Of a DNA stretch of 64,000 nucleotides, positions 50,347 to 60,660 are shown in pieces. Position 1 is the first letter of the stretch, and every line of letters starts with the position of its first letter. The notes beneath the pieces are model-generated. The model searched no databases. It saw only the letters and a program-made list of their open reading frames with translations, and was not told the DNA's origin. The stretch is from Verrucosispora sioxanthis (GTDB taxonomy: Bacteria; Actinomycetota; Actinomycetes; Mycobacteriales; Micromonosporaceae): positions 1,035,404 through 1,099,403 of the forward strand of contig NZ_SAIY01000001.1 of NCBI RefSeq assembly GCF_010560025.1. The letters are read 5' to 3'. Both the position numbers and the translations under genes were made by a program.

Positions 50347-52104
50347 TCAGCGACGGTCGGTGTCGCTGGCGACGTCCTCGGTGTAGCTGGCGCCTCCGTC
50401 GGACTCGCTGGTCAGCGGCTTGGAACCGCCCTCGGGCGGACCAGCCAGGGTCTGTCCGGCAGCCAGCTCGGGGAACTTGTGGTCGAAGGCCGGCCGCTCC
50501 GAGCGGATCCGCGGCATCCGGTCGAAGTTACGCAGCGGCGGCGGCGAGCTGGTCGCCCATTCGAGCGAGTTGCCGTGACCCCAGGGGTCGTCGACCTCGA
50601 CCACCGGACCCGCCTTGTACGACTTCCAGCAGTTGTAGATGAACGGCAACGTCGAGATACCGGTGATGAACGCGCCGATCGTGGAGATCATGTTCAGCGT
50701 GGTGAAGCCGTCTTCGGGCAGGTAGTCGGCGTACCGCCGGGGCATGCCCTCGCTGCCCAACCAGTGCTGGATCAGGAACGTGGTGTGGAAGCCGATCATG
50801 GTGAGCCAGAAGTGAATCTTGGCGAGTCGCTCGTCGAGCATCCGACCGAACATCTTCGGGAACCAGAAGTAGATCCCGGCGAAGACCGCGAAGACGATCG
50901 TGCCGAAGAGCACGTAGTGGAAGTGCGCCACCACGAAGTAGGAGTCGTGCAGGTGGAAGTCCAGCGGCGGGGCGGCCAGCAGCACGCCGGTCAGACCACC
51001 GAAGAGGAAGGTGACCAGGAAGCCGAGGGAGAACAGCATCGGCGACTCGAAGCTGAGCTGCCCCCGCCACATGGTGCCGATCCAGTTGAAGAACTTCATG
51101 CCGGTCGGTACGGCGATCAGGTAGCTCAGGAAGCTGAAGAACGGCAGCAGCACCTGACCGGTGGCGAACATGTGGTGTGCCCAGACGCTCATCGACAGGC
51201 CGGCGATGGCGATGGTGGCGGCGACCAGGCCCTTGTAACCGAAGATCGGCTTACGGGAGAAGACCGGGATGATCTCGCTGATGATGCCGAAGAACGGCAG
51301 CGCGATGATGTAGACCTCGGGGTGGCCGAAGAACCAGAACAGGTGCTGCCACAGCATCGGCCCACCGGTCTCCGGGCTGTACACGTGCGCACCCAGCAAC
51401 CGGTCGGCGGCCAGTGCGAACAGCGCGGCGGCCAGCAGCGGGAAGACCAGGATCACCAGGAGGCTGGTGACCAGCATGTTCCAGGTGAAGATCGGCATCC
51501 GGAACATGGTCATGCCCGGCGCGCGCAGGGTCAGGATCGTGGTGATCAGGTTGACCGCGCCGAGGATCGTGCCCAGACCGGAGATGGCCAGACCGACCAC
51601 CCACATGTTGGCGCCGACGCCCGGAGCGTGCTCGCTCGTGCTCAGCGGGGTGTAGGCGGTCCAGCCGAAGTCCGCCGCGCCCCCCGGGGTGAGGAAGCCG
51701 GCGGTGGCCATGGTGCCGCCGAACAGGTACAGCCAGTAGGCGAAGCTGTTCAGTCGCGGGAAGGAGACGTCGGGAGCGCCGATCTGGATCGGCACCACGT
51801 AGTTGCCGAACGCGAAGACGATGGGCGTCGCGAAGAACAGCAGCATGATCGTGCCGTGCATCGTGAACAGCTGGTTGTACTGCTCAGGCGACAGGAACTG
51901 CAGCCCGGGCCGGGCCAGCTCGGCCCGCATGATCAGGGCCATCAGGCCACCGATCATGAAGAACACGAACGCGGTGACCATGTACATGATCCCGATCTGC
52001 TTCGCGTCCGTGGTCCGCAGCAGCCGCGCGATGGCCGACCCCTTGACCGGCTCCCGTACCGGCCAGGGCCGGGTCACGACCGGCTTGGGTGCGACGGTGG
52101 TCAC
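50347..52104 (-). CDS. ctaD: Cytochrome c oxidase subunit I (aa3 type)
   Basis: 585 residues from the GTG at 52104, which has GGAGG six bases before it. Twelve membrane helices and the catalytic signatures: [12 protein letters not shown] (low-spin heme His), [19 protein letters not shown] (Cu-B His-Pro-Glu-Val-Tyr), the HHMFATG pair, and [13 protein letters not shown] (heme a3 and a ligands). The proton-channel glutamate of GHPEVY is present. It is the core of the terminal oxidase that reduces oxygen to water. Encoded alone here; other subunits are outside the window, as in many actinomycetes. Confidence 0.97.
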   Translation of the reverse strand: MTTVAPKPVVTRPWPVREPVKGSAIARLLRTTDAKQIGIMYMVTAFVFFMIGGLMALIMRAELARPGLQFLSPEQYNQLFTMHGTIMLLFFATPIVFAFGNYVVPIQIGAPDVSFPRLNSFAYWLYLFGGTMATAGFLTPGGAADFGWTAYTPLSTSEHAPGVGANMWVVGLAISGLGTILGAVNLITTILTLRAPGMTMFRMPIFTWNMLVTSLLVILVFPLLAAALFALAADRLLGAHVYSPETGGPMLWQHLFWFFGHPEVYIIALPFFGIISEIIPVFSRKPIFGYKGLVAATIAIAGLSMSVWAHHMFATGQVLLPFFSFLSYLIAVPTGMKFFNWIGTMWRGQLSFESPMLFSLGFLVTFLFGGLTGVLLAAPPLDFHLHDSYFVVAHFHYVLFGTIVFAVFAGIYFWFPKMFGRMLDERLAKIHFWLTMIGFHTTFLIQHWLGSEGMPRRYADYLPEDGFTTLNMISTIGAFITGISTLPFIYNCWKSYKAGPVVEVDDPWGHGNSLEWATSSPPPLRNFDRMPRIRSERPAFDHKFPELAAGQTLAGPPEGGSKPLTSESDGGASYTEDVASDTDRR

Positions 52105-52221
52105 GAGTGGCCTCCGGTTCTGGGTTGTCCCGCTCGGCACGCGCTCACTCGGCGGGCCGTCATCCGCAAGGAGGATAGTCCCCGGCAGGTGACAGCACCG
52201 CGTGGGGTCGCCCGAGGGTGA

Positions 52222-53327
52222 TCACAGCGGGCCGAGAAGCAGCCGGTAATGCTCCCCGAAGATGCGGTCGCCGCGTCCGCGTAGCAGCGGGTCGCGGAGC
52301 GCCGGCGGCACGTCGCGGGTGCGGTTGCGGTCCCGGGTCCGGTCCTGCACCCATCGGGTACGCGGCCGACGACGACTCTCGTACGCGGTGAGCGCCGCCT
52401 CGACGCTGCCCGCCGCGCGCAGTGACTCGGCGAGCACCACCGCGTCCTCCAGGGCCATCGCGGCCCCCTGGGACAGGGTCGGCGCGGTGGCGTGGGCGGC
52501 GTCGCCGACCAGCAGCACCCGGCCCCGGTACCAGCGCCCGAGCTCGACCTCGTCGGTGGTGGTCGCGTACACCCCGTCGAGCGCGGCGAGCACCTCCGGC
52601 ACCGGTCCGCCGTACTCGCCGAACAGGTCGCGCAGCCGGGCCAGCGGGTCGTCCGGCAGGTCGGTGCCGGCTTCGTCGGCGTAACAGTGCAGCCGGCCGG
52701 CGCCGATCGGCACCACGAGAAAGCCGCAGCGGCGACCGAGCAGGGCCGTCCACTCGTCGACCGGCGGACCGTCCCGGACGACGCCGCGGTAGACCACCTG
52801 CCCGGCCGGGCGGGTGGGCCGCCGAGCGCGGCCAGCGCCCGGATCGAGGAACGCGGCCCGTCGGCACCGATCACCAGGTCGTACTCGGTCTGGGTGCCGT
52901 CGACGAAGGTGACGCCGACGGCGGCCGGCAGCAGCTCGATGGTGCGTACCTCCGCGCCGTGCCGGACCGCGCCGCCGGCACCGCTGAGCAGCACCCGGTG
53001 CAGGTCGGATCGGGCCAGCGCGCGGCACTCGCCGACCCCGGCCCAGAGTGCGTCGAGGTCGACCTCGCACAGCGGCGCACCGGTCGAGTCGAGGAACCGC
53101 TGCCGGTGGATGACCTTCCCGTACGGGCGGACGGGGTCGTCGAGGTCCAGCCGGCGCAGCGCGCGGGCCGCGTTGCCGGGCAGGTACAGGCCGGCGTCGG
53201 TGAGGTCGTGCGGCGGCGCCTTGTCGGTGAGGTCCGGCCGAAAGCCCGCCAGGCGCAGCGCCCGGGCCACGGCCAGCCCGGCGATGCCCGCGCCGACGAC
53301 GAGGATGCGCAGGGGGGAGCCACGCAT
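52222..53327 (-). pseudogene. FAD-dependent monooxygenase, frameshifted
   Basis: A single protein read in two frames. From the ATG at 53327 the first frame gives the FAD site LRILVVGAGIAGLAVARAL and YDLVIGADGPRSSIRAL, then loses coding character near 52818. The second frame picks up at PTRPAGQVVYRG and supplies VLLVGDAAHATAPTLSQGAAMALEDAVVLAESL, the FAD-ribityl motif, to a stop at 52222. Adding one base in the GGG at 52816-52818 joins them into 368 residues, normal for aromatic-hydroxylase-like monooxygenases. Either a recent pseudogene or a sequence error. Substrate unknown. Confidence 0.78.
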
Positions 53328-53376
53328 GGGGGTGTACGCCTCCGGAGGGGGTTCGGCACGCGTTGAAGGCAAGAGA

Positions 53377-53511
53377 CTACTCGGCGCAATCGGTACACAC
53401 CAGAGGCAACCGGCTCACCTCCGGCACCCCTCGGCAGCAGCGGATCCACCCGTCGGCACTGGTCACCAGCCAGCCGGAGTCGGCGGATGTCCGATCGTGC
53501 GCCCACGACAC
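53377..53511 (-). CDS. Possible 44-residue cysteine-rich protein
   Basis: A GTG at 53511 opens 44 codons (VSWAHDRTSADSGWLVTS then ADGWIRCCRGVPEV, ending VCTDCAE). The Cys-Cys and Cys-x2-Cys pairs, with a mixed residue composition unlike nearby non-coding frames, suggest a small metal-binding or disulfide protein. No good ribosome site is visible and it is divergent from the cellulase promoter. Uncertain. Confidence 0.3.
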   Translation of the reverse strand: MSWAHDRTSADSGWLVTSADGWIRCCRGVPEVSRLPLVCTDCAE

Positions 53512-53543
53512 ACGTCGCAATTGACGCCAATCGCCCCCAGCGG

Positions 53544-53572
53544 TTGCGCCTAATGTTTCAAGGATGTAAATG
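53544..53572 (+). promoter_or_regulatory. Candidate promoter of the GH12 cellulase gene
   Basis: TTGCGC at 53544-53549 and TAAATG at 53567-53572 with a 17-base spacer, followed 12 bases later by the CebR-like palindrome. The 350-base gap from 53328 to 53677 otherwise holds only the small cysteine-rich ORF and this control region. Confidence 0.4.
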
Positions 53573-53584
53573 TGACGATGAGCA

Positions 53585-53598
53585 TGGGAGCGCTCCCG
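53585..53598 (+). promoter_or_regulatory. CebR-type cellulose/cellobiose operator
   Basis: TGGGAGCGCTCCCG differs by one base from the CebR consensus TGGGAGCGCTCCCA known in Streptomyces. It lies 79 bases before the cellulase start and just after a candidate promoter. CebR, a LacI-type repressor, releases on binding cello-oligosaccharides. Confidence 0.8.
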
Positions 53599-53677
53599 AG
53601 ATCGTCGGGGCGCGTTGCCGAACGCTCCGTCCGCATCCGTCCCGGCGTCCGGGCGACGCCGCAGCGCTAGGAGCATC

Positions 53678-54802
53678 ATGAGACGTACCATGCGGGCCAT
53701 CGTGGCCGTCGGGCTGGCCGCCGCCGGCTCGATCGTCGCCGTGGCCCTCGGCGGAACCGCCTCCGCCGACACCCAGATCTGCGAGCAGTACGGCTCGACC
53801 GTGATCCAGAACCGGTACGTGGTGCAGAACAACCGCTGGGGCACCACCGCCCAGCAGTGCATCAACGTCACGAACAACGGCTTCGAGATCATCACCCAGA
53901 ACGGCAGCAGCCCGACCAACGGCGCTCCGACGGCGTACCCGTCGGTCTTCTTCGGCTGCCACTACACCAACTGCTCCCCCGGCACCAACCTGCCGATCCA
54001 GGTCAGCCAGATCAGCAGCGCGACCAGCAGCATCAACTACCGGTACGTGAGCAACGGCATCTACAACGCCTCGTACGACATCTGGCTCGACCCGTCGCCG
54101 AAGCGCGACGGCGTGAACCAGATGGAGATCATGATCTGGTTCAACCGGCAGGGCCCCATCCAGCCCATCGGCTCCCCGGTCGGCAACGCCAACATCGACG
54201 GTCGGAACTGGGAGGTCTGGCGGGGCAGCAACGGCTCCAACAACGTCATCTCGTACGTCGCCCCGTCGGCGATCAGCAGTGCGAACCTGAACCTGCTGGC
54301 GTTCATCAACGACACCCGCAACCGGGGCGCGATCACCAACTCCTGGTACCTGACCAGCATCCAGGCCGGCTTCGAGCCCTGGCAGGGCGGAGTCGGGCTG
54401 GCCGTGACGAACTTCTCGGCCGCGGTCAACGGCGGCGGCAACAACAACCCGCCGCCCACCACCACCCCGCCGCCCTCCGGCAGCGGCGCCTGCGCGGTCA
54501 AGTACACGGCCAACGCGTGGAACAACGGCTTCACCGCCGACGTGCAGATCACCAACACCGGGTCGAGCACGATCAACGGCTGGACGCTGGCCTACTCGCT
54601 GCCGTCCGGGCAGCAGGTGACCAACTCCTGGAACGCCACGGTGAGCCAGAGCGGTTCGTCGGTGACCGCCCGCAACGTCGGTCACAACGGCACGATCTCA
54701 CCCGGCGGCACGGCCAGCTTCGGCTACCAGGGCACGCTGAGCGGGTCGTACGCCAACCCGACGAGCTTCACCCTCAACGGCACCGCCTGTTCGCGCTCCT
54801 GA
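53678..54802 (+). CDS. Secreted GH12 endoglucanase with CBM2
   Basis: 374 residues from the ATG at 53678 with TAGGAG just before it. Signal peptide ends in GTASA at about residue 31. GH12 domain to about residue 258: the nucleophile Glu lies in NQMEIMIWFNRQGPIQPIG and the acid/base Glu in IQAGFEPWQGGVGL; Cys pairs DTQICEQYG and FGCHYTNC are typical. A linker (NNNPPPTTTPPPSGSG) leads to a CBM2 cellulose-binding module with paired end cysteines (SGACAVKY to NGTACS) and the surface tryptophans NAWNNGF, NGWTL and TNSWN. It cuts beta-1,4-glucans outside the cell. A strong terminator follows. Confidence 0.93.
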   Translation: MRRTMRAIVAVGLAAAGSIVAVALGGTASADTQICEQYGSTVIQNRYVVQNNRWGTTAQQCINVTNNGFEIITQNGSSPTNGAPTAYPSVFFGCHYTNCSPGTNLPIQVSQISSATSSINYRYVSNGIYNASYDIWLDPSPKRDGVNQMEIMIWFNRQGPIQPIGSPVGNANIDGRNWEVWRGSNGSNNVISYVAPSAISSANLNLLAFINDTRNRGAITNSWYLTSIQAGFEPWQGGVGLAVTNFSAAVNGGGNNNPPPTTTPPPSGSGACAVKYTANAWNNGFTADVQITNTGSSTINGWTLAYSLPSGQQVTNSWNATVSQSGSSVTARNVGHNGTISPGGTASFGYQGTLSGSYANPTSFTLNGTACSRS

Positions 54803-54811
54803 CGAGCGAGG

Positions 54812-54841
54812 GCCGGGGTGCGGCGGACGCCGCACCCCGGC
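54812..54841 (+). terminator. Hairpin terminator after the cellulase gene
   Basis: Perfect 13-base arms GCCGGGGTGCGGC/GCCGCACCCCGGC with the loop GGAC, ten bases past the stop. Confidence 0.75.
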
Positions 54842-54930
54842 ACCGAACAGGGCCGACTGACGTCCACCGACCGGTGGCCTCACCCGGGGTTGCCCAGTGG
54901 TGTCGGGAGATCGCAGACTTGGCAGCCACC

Positions 54931-55479
54931 ATGACGGGGGGCCGAGCTGACGTGGACGTACGCCTGGAAGGTGACGGGGTGGTCCTGCGCCAGTGGTCCG
55001 AGCAGGATCTCGACCAACTGGTCGCGCTCTTCGACGATGCCGAGATGGCGTACCGCCTGCCGGTGGCGACCCCGTTCGACCTGGCTGCCGCCGAGGCGTA
55101 CCTGAACTCCGCCCGGCGTGCCCAGCAGGCCGGCGACCGGGTCTATCTCGCCGTCACCAGCGGCGACGACCTGGCCCGTGGCGAGGTGATGCTCAACCTG
55201 GTCACCGGCACCATCGGCTACGCGATCGGCCCGGCCTATCGCGGTCAACGCCTGGCCAGCCGCGCTCTCCGGCTGTTGACCGGGTACGCCCACCGGGTGG
55301 TCGGTCTGCCGACGGTGTATCTGGAGATCGAGCCGGACAACACCGGCAGCGTGGCCGTTGCCCGGTCCGGCGGTTACCGGCCGACCGGCGACGAACCGGT
55401 TTTCGTCGAGGACAAGGGCCGCCGCTACGCACTCCACCGCTGGTTGCACATCGACCCCACGCCGCCCGCCGGCACCTGA
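54931..55479 (+). CDS. GNAT-family N-acetyltransferase (RimJ-like)
   Basis: 182 residues from the ATG at 54931; a TTG at 54919 with GGGAG before it and a GTG at 54952 are alternatives. VLRQWSEQDLDQLVALFDD opens the fold and IGYAIGPAYRGQRLASRALRLL is the acetyl-CoA motif of the RimJ/RimL type, followed by TVYLEIEPDNTGSVAVARSGGY. Such enzymes acetylate protein N-termini, amino acids or antibiotics; target unknown. Confidence 0.82.
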   Translation: MTGGRADVDVRLEGDGVVLRQWSEQDLDQLVALFDDAEMAYRLPVATPFDLAAAEAYLNSARRAQQAGDRVYLAVTSGDDLARGEVMLNLVTGTIGYAIGPAYRGQRLASRALRLLTGYAHRVVGLPTVYLEIEPDNTGSVAVARSGGYRPTGDEPVFVEDKGRRYALHRWLHIDPTPPAGT

Positions 55480-55511
55480 CGACGAGCGGGCGACCGGTAC
55501 CGCTCACGGAT

Positions 55512-55559
55512 TGCGGCAACTCGGGCTCTCCGCGCTGCGGGAGAGCCCGAGTTTCCGCA
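55512..55559. terminator. Long hairpin between convergent genes
   Basis: A perfect 14-base stem AACTCGGGCTCTCC/GGAGAGCCCGAGTT (loop of eight bases) is extended by TGCGG/CCGCA beyond one mismatch, giving about 19 pairs. It lies between the acetyltransferase and the convergent aldo-keto reductase and can end both transcripts. GC-rich inverted segments follow up to 55600. Confidence 0.65.
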
Positions 55560-55616
55560 TGTCGCGGCGGCTCCGCCTCGCGGCGGCGTCCGCAGCGGGC
55601 GCCGTCTGGCCCCGGG

Positions 55617-56405
55617 TCAGGAGTTGCCGAGGGCGTCGATGTCGCGCATCTCCTCGGCGGTCAGCGAGAAGCCGAAGATGTCCGCGTTGGCGCGGATCCG
55701 CTCCGGCGTCACCGACTTGGGGATCGCCACGATCTCGTGGTCGAGGTGCCAGCGCAGCACCACCTGGGCCGGCGAGACGTTGTGCGCCCCGGCGATCCGG
55801 GTCAGCACCGGGTCGGACAGGTCGGTGGTCTTGAACGGGCTGTAGCCCTCCAGCACCACTCCCCGGTCCCGGTGCTCGGTGTGCCGCTGCCGGTCGTACA
55901 ACCGGGGACCCCACTTGATCTGGTTGACCGCCGGGTTCTCCTCGGTCGCCTGGATCAGCGCGTCGATCTGGGCGGTGCTGTAGTTGCTGACTCCGACCGC
56001 CCGGGCCAGGTTCGCGTCGCGGGCGGCGAGCATCTCCCGCCAGACCGGGATCAGGGCACCGGAGTCGTTCGGGGGCCAGTGCACCAGCCACAGGTCGACG
56101 TAGTCGACGCCGAGTGCGCGCAGGCTCTCCTCGATGGTCTCCCGTTCCCGGCCGACCCGCTCGGGTGGGAGCTTGGTGGTGATGAAGACATCCTCCCGGC
56201 GCAGCCCGCTCTCCCGGATCGCCCGGCCGACCTCCTCCTCGTTGCCGTACATGGTGGCGGTGTCGATGTGCCGGTAACCGGCGTCGAGCGCGGCGAGTAC
56301 GGCCTTGTAGCCCTCCTCGCCGGTCGCCTGCCAGGTGCCGAAGCCGAGCAGCGGGATCCGAACGTCACCGGGGAGAACTGCGGTGGGGTGGTCACTGTGG
56401 TCCAT
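55617..56405 (-). CDS. Aldo/keto reductase
   Basis: 262 residues from the ATG at 56405. The catalytic tetrad is visible: Asp and Tyr in HIDTATMYGNEEEVG, Lys in FITTKLP and His in LVHWPP. NADPH-site motifs near the end: VAIPKSVTPERIRAN and the helix LTAEEMRDID. Family 5-like (diketo-gluconate reductase type) TIM barrel that reduces aldehydes or ketones with NADPH. Substrate unknown. Confidence 0.92.
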   Translation of the reverse strand: MDHSDHPTAVLPGDVRIPLLGFGTWQATGEEGYKAVLAALDAGYRHIDTATMYGNEEEVGRAIRESGLRREDVFITTKLPPERVGRERETIEESLRALGVDYVDLWLVHWPPNDSGALIPVWREMLAARDANLARAVGVSNYSTAQIDALIQATEENPAVNQIKWGPRLYDRQRHTEHRDRGVVLEGYSPFKTTDLSDPVLTRIAGAHNVSPAQVVLRWHLDHEIVAIPKSVTPERIRANADIFGFSLTAEEMRDIDALGNS

Positions 56406-56503
56406 GTCGACCGTTCTACCCCCGATGACGCTCGGCATGCCCGAGATCGGGCGCGTCGACCCGCTACCGGGCGCGTCGGCGCTATGTGCCGGAGAATCGG
56501 TAC

Positions 56504-57550
56504 GTGGCTGACCGGCTGGAGGAGTACCGGCGCAAGCGGGACGCCGCGCGTACCCCCGAGCCGGTGCCGGCCGAGCGTCCCCGGCGAGCGCGGGACGGCG
56601 GCCGGGCTCGGTTCGTCATTCAGCAGCACCACGCCCGCAGCCTGCACTGGGACCTGCGGCTGGAGCGCGACGGGGTGCTCGTCTCCTGGGCGGTGCCGCG
56701 CGGCCTGCCCCGCGATCCGGGGCGCAACCACCTGGCCGTGCACACCGAGGACCACCCCATGGAGTATCTCGACTTCTCCGGTGAGATCCCGGCCGGTGAG
56801 TACGGCGGCGGCCGGATGCTCATCCACGACCAGGGCACCTACCGCTGCGAGAAGTGGCAGGACCGCGAGGTGGTGGTCGAGCTGCGGGGTACGCGGACCA
56901 CCGGGCGGTACGTGCTGTTCGCCACCGGCGGCCGCGACGGCCGGGACTGGATGGTGCGCCGCACCGATCCGCCGCCGCCGGGCTGGACCGCCATGCCCGA
57001 CCTGGTCGCGCCGATGCGTCCCACCCCGGCCGGCCGGCTGCCCACCGATCAGGCCGCCTGGGGGTACGAGCTGCGGTGGGACGGGGTACGCGCGGTCGCG
57101 TACGTCTCCGGCGGGCGGTTGCGGCTGCTCTCCGACAGCGGTGCGGAGATCACCGGCGAGTATCCGTGGTTGCGGTCGATGGCCGAGGCCCTGGCGCCGA
57201 CGGAGGTCGTGCTGGACGGCGTGCTGGTCCGCATCGACCGCGCCGGACAGGTCCGGCCGGCGCGGGGTGGGCGCAGCAGCACCGATGCCCAGTACCTGCT
57301 CGTCGACCTGCTCTGGTTGGAGGGGGTGAGCAGCCTGGAGTTGCCGTACCCGCAGCGCCGCGAGTTGCTCGACTCGCTGGCGCTGGCCGGGCCGCACTGG
57401 CAGACTCCGCCGTGGTTTCCCGGCGCCGGTGCGGAGACCATGCGCGCGGCGCGCGACCAGGGCCTGCCCGGGGTGGTGGCGAAGCGGCTGGACTCCGGCT
57501 ACGAGCCGGGCCGCCGCAGCCGCGCGTGGCGCAGCGTGGACGCGGGTTGA
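56504..57550 (+). CDS. LigD-type 3'-phosphoesterase with inactive ligase-like domain
   Basis: 348 residues from a GTG at 56504, since VADRLEEYRRKRD matches the usual start of the family; a GTG six codons earlier is possible. The phosphoesterase domain (about 33-150) has all active residues: His42, His48, Asp50, Arg52 (HHARSLHWDLR) and His84 (TEDHPMEY), with the same numbering as Pseudomonas LigD. A ligase-like domain follows but motif I reads RWDG at 191-194 with Arg for the nucleotidyl lysine, motif III reads LDGV instead of DGE, and the end stops after AWRSV without the oligonucleotide-binding fold. The protein should clean 3' ends in break repair but not seal them. Confidence 0.85.
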   Translation: MADRLEEYRRKRDAARTPEPVPAERPRRARDGGRARFVIQQHHARSLHWDLRLERDGVLVSWAVPRGLPRDPGRNHLAVHTEDHPMEYLDFSGEIPAGEYGGGRMLIHDQGTYRCEKWQDREVVVELRGTRTTGRYVLFATGGRDGRDWMVRRTDPPPPGWTAMPDLVAPMRPTPAGRLPTDQAAWGYELRWDGVRAVAYVSGGRLRLLSDSGAEITGEYPWLRSMAEALAPTEVVLDGVLVRIDRAGQVRPARGGRSSTDAQYLLVDLLWLEGVSSLELPYPQRRELLDSLALAGPHWQTPPWFPGAGAETMRAARDQGLPGVVAKRLDSGYEPGRRSRAWRSVDAG

Positions 57551-57566
57551 GACGGCGAGGAGCGGC

Positions 57567-58760
<1,194 letters not shown>

Positions 58761-58782
58761 CACGCGACGGCGCGCCTCACAG

Positions 58783-60579
58783 TCAGTCGAGGATGGGGTC
58801 GGTCAGCCGCCACGCGGCGTTCACCTGACCGATGTGGGACAGCGCCTGCGGCGTGTTGCCCAGGTGTGCCCCGGTGACCGGGTCGATCTGCTCGCTGAAC
58901 AACCCGACGTCGTTGGCGTGCCCGCTCACCCGCTCGAACAGCCGGGCCGCCCGCTCCCGTTCGCCCGCCAGCACCAGGCACTCGACCAGCCAGAACGAGC
59001 AGAGCACGAAGCCCGCCGGGTCGCCTTCCCAGCGGTGGACCAGTCCGTCGGCACCGCCGAGTTCCCGCTCGATCGCCTCGATGGTCGCCCGCATCCGTGG
59101 ATCGGTGGCCGGCAGGAAGCCCACCACCGGCAGGTACAGGGCCGCCGCGTCCAGTTCCGGCGACCCGAGGGCACCGGTGAAGGCGCCGCGACGCTCGTCG
59201 AAGCCGTCCCGCAGGACCGTGGCCCGGATCTCGTCCCGGATGCCGGCCCAGCGCCGCACGTCCGCCCGCTCGCCGAGTTGGGGGGCCAACCGCACGGCCC
59301 GGTCCATCGCCACCCAGCAGAGCGCCTTCGACGACAGGTAGTGCCGCTCCCGGTCGCGCTGTTCCCAGATACCCCGGTCGGGCAGTCGCCAGGTCGCCGC
59401 CACCTGTTCGGTGAGACCGAACACCATGTCACGCAGGTCCACGGGTAGCTGGTCGCCGAGGTAGTCGTGCAACCGCCACACCGCCGAGATGACCTCGCCC
59501 GGCACGTCGAGCTGCCGCTGCCGCCAGGCGTCGTTGCCGATACGCACCGGTCCGGTCCCGGCGTACCCGGCCAGGTGGGGACAGACGTGCTCGGAGACGT
59601 CACGTTCCCCTTGCAGACCGAACAGCACGGGCACCGGATCGGAGCCGACCCGACCGATCGAGCGCGCCGCCCATTCGAACAGACGGGACGACTCGGTCGG
59701 GCAGGCCGCCACCCAGAGGGCCCGCATGGTCATCGCGAAGTCCCGCAGCCAGCAAAAGCGGTAGTCGTAGTTGCGGTCGCCGCCGATGCGTTCCGGCAGG
59801 GAGGTGGTCGCCGCCGCGGCGACCGCGCCGCTGCGGGCGTATGTGAGACCGGTGAGGACTGTGGCGCTGTGCCGCACCACCTCGGGATAACGCCCCTGGT
59901 ACTGGTGGCTCTCGCGGAACGCCTCCCAGGCCAGCACGGTGTCCGTCAGCGCGCGGACCGGGTCCAGCCGGGCCGGTTCCGCGCCGTACGCCGGCGCGTA
60001 GGCCAGATCGAAGCCGAGCACCTGCCCCTCGTCGACGGTGAAGGTCTGCCGGACCCGGTCGTGCTCGACGCGCAGGGGCAACCCCGTGCAGCGCAGTACC
60101 AGCGCCATCGAGCCGGCCACGCTCGCCACCGCGCCGTCCGGCAGTTCCCGCAGGTACGGGGTGAGCAGGCCGTACTCCGGTCGCGGCCGGTAGTCCAGGG
60201 ACATCGTCACCCGGCCGGAGAGCCCCTCGACGACGCGCAGCAGCACGGCCGGCGAGCGCATGCCGATCTCGTGGGCGCGGGCACCCTCCTCGGCGGCGAG
60301 GGCGTCGGTGACCGCGACGCTGCCCTCCGCGGTGTGGTGCACGGTACGCAGGACCAGGGTGTTCGGCTGGTACGAGCGCTGCACCCGATGCCCGGTGTGT
60401 CCCACGGCCACCGGTGCCAGTCGCCAGTGGCCACCGTTCGGGTCGAGCAGCCGCGCGAAGACCGACGGCGAGTCGAACCGGTGCGGGCACCACCAGTCGA
60501 TCGAACCGGCCCGGCTGACCAGCGCCCCCGATCGGCAGTCGGAGAGGTATCCGTAGTCGGAGATCGCCGGCTGCTCCAT
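58783..60579 (-). CDS. Family 15 glycoside hydrolase (glucoamylase/trehalase-like)
   Basis: 598 residues, cytoplasmic, no signal peptide. The N-terminal beta-sandwich begins ISDYGYLSDCRSGALVSRAGSIDWWCPHRFDSPSVFARLLD, split over about 6-46, and the (alpha/alpha)6 barrel carries GDRNYDYRFCWLRDFAMT and the catalytic region around KALCWVAMDRAVRLA and GLFSEQIDPVTGAHLGN. Actinobacterial members of this type include GH15 trehalases, so trehalose may be the substrate; glucoamylase is the other choice. Convergent with thrC. Confidence 0.88.
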   Translation of the reverse strand: MEQPAISDYGYLSDCRSGALVSRAGSIDWWCPHRFDSPSVFARLLDPNGGHWRLAPVAVGHTGHRVQRSYQPNTLVLRTVHHTAEGSVAVTDALAAEEGARAHEIGMRSPAVLLRVVEGLSGRVTMSLDYRPRPEYGLLTPYLRELPDGAVASVAGSMALVLRCTGLPLRVEHDRVRQTFTVDEGQVLGFDLAYAPAYGAEPARLDPVRALTDTVLAWEAFRESHQYQGRYPEVVRHSATVLTGLTYARSGAVAAAATTSLPERIGGDRNYDYRFCWLRDFAMTMRALWVAACPTESSRLFEWAARSIGRVGSDPVPVLFGLQGERDVSEHVCPHLAGYAGTGPVRIGNDAWRQRQLDVPGEVISAVWRLHDYLGDQLPVDLRDMVFGLTEQVAATWRLPDRGIWEQRDRERHYLSSKALCWVAMDRAVRLAPQLGERADVRRWAGIRDEIRATVLRDGFDERRGAFTGALGSPELDAAALYLPVVGFLPATDPRMRATIEAIERELGGADGLVHRWEGDPAGFVLCSFWLVECLVLAGERERAARLFERVSGHANDVGLFSEQIDPVTGAHLGNTPQALSHIGQVNAAWRLTDPILD

Positions 60580-60626
60580 GCGCTCGGCGTACCCGGAATT
60601 CCTGGGCTCATCCGGCCCGAAGAGGT

Positions 60627-60655
60627 CCGCCGGCCCGGGTGAGCCGGGCCGGCGG
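60627..60655 (-). terminator. Hairpin terminator after the cupin gene
   Basis: Perfect 12-base arms CCGCCGGCCCGG/CCGGGCCGGCGG with a five-base loop, five bases beyond the cupin stop on the minus strand, before the GH15 start. Confidence 0.65.
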
Positions 60656-60660
60656 GACGG

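Noticed and set aside
50332..52221. 629-codon plus-strand frame opposite ctaD
   Set aside because: Its product is a low-complexity Arg/Gln/Glu/His chain, the usual antisense shadow of a membrane protein gene; ctaD motifs are clear on the minus strand.
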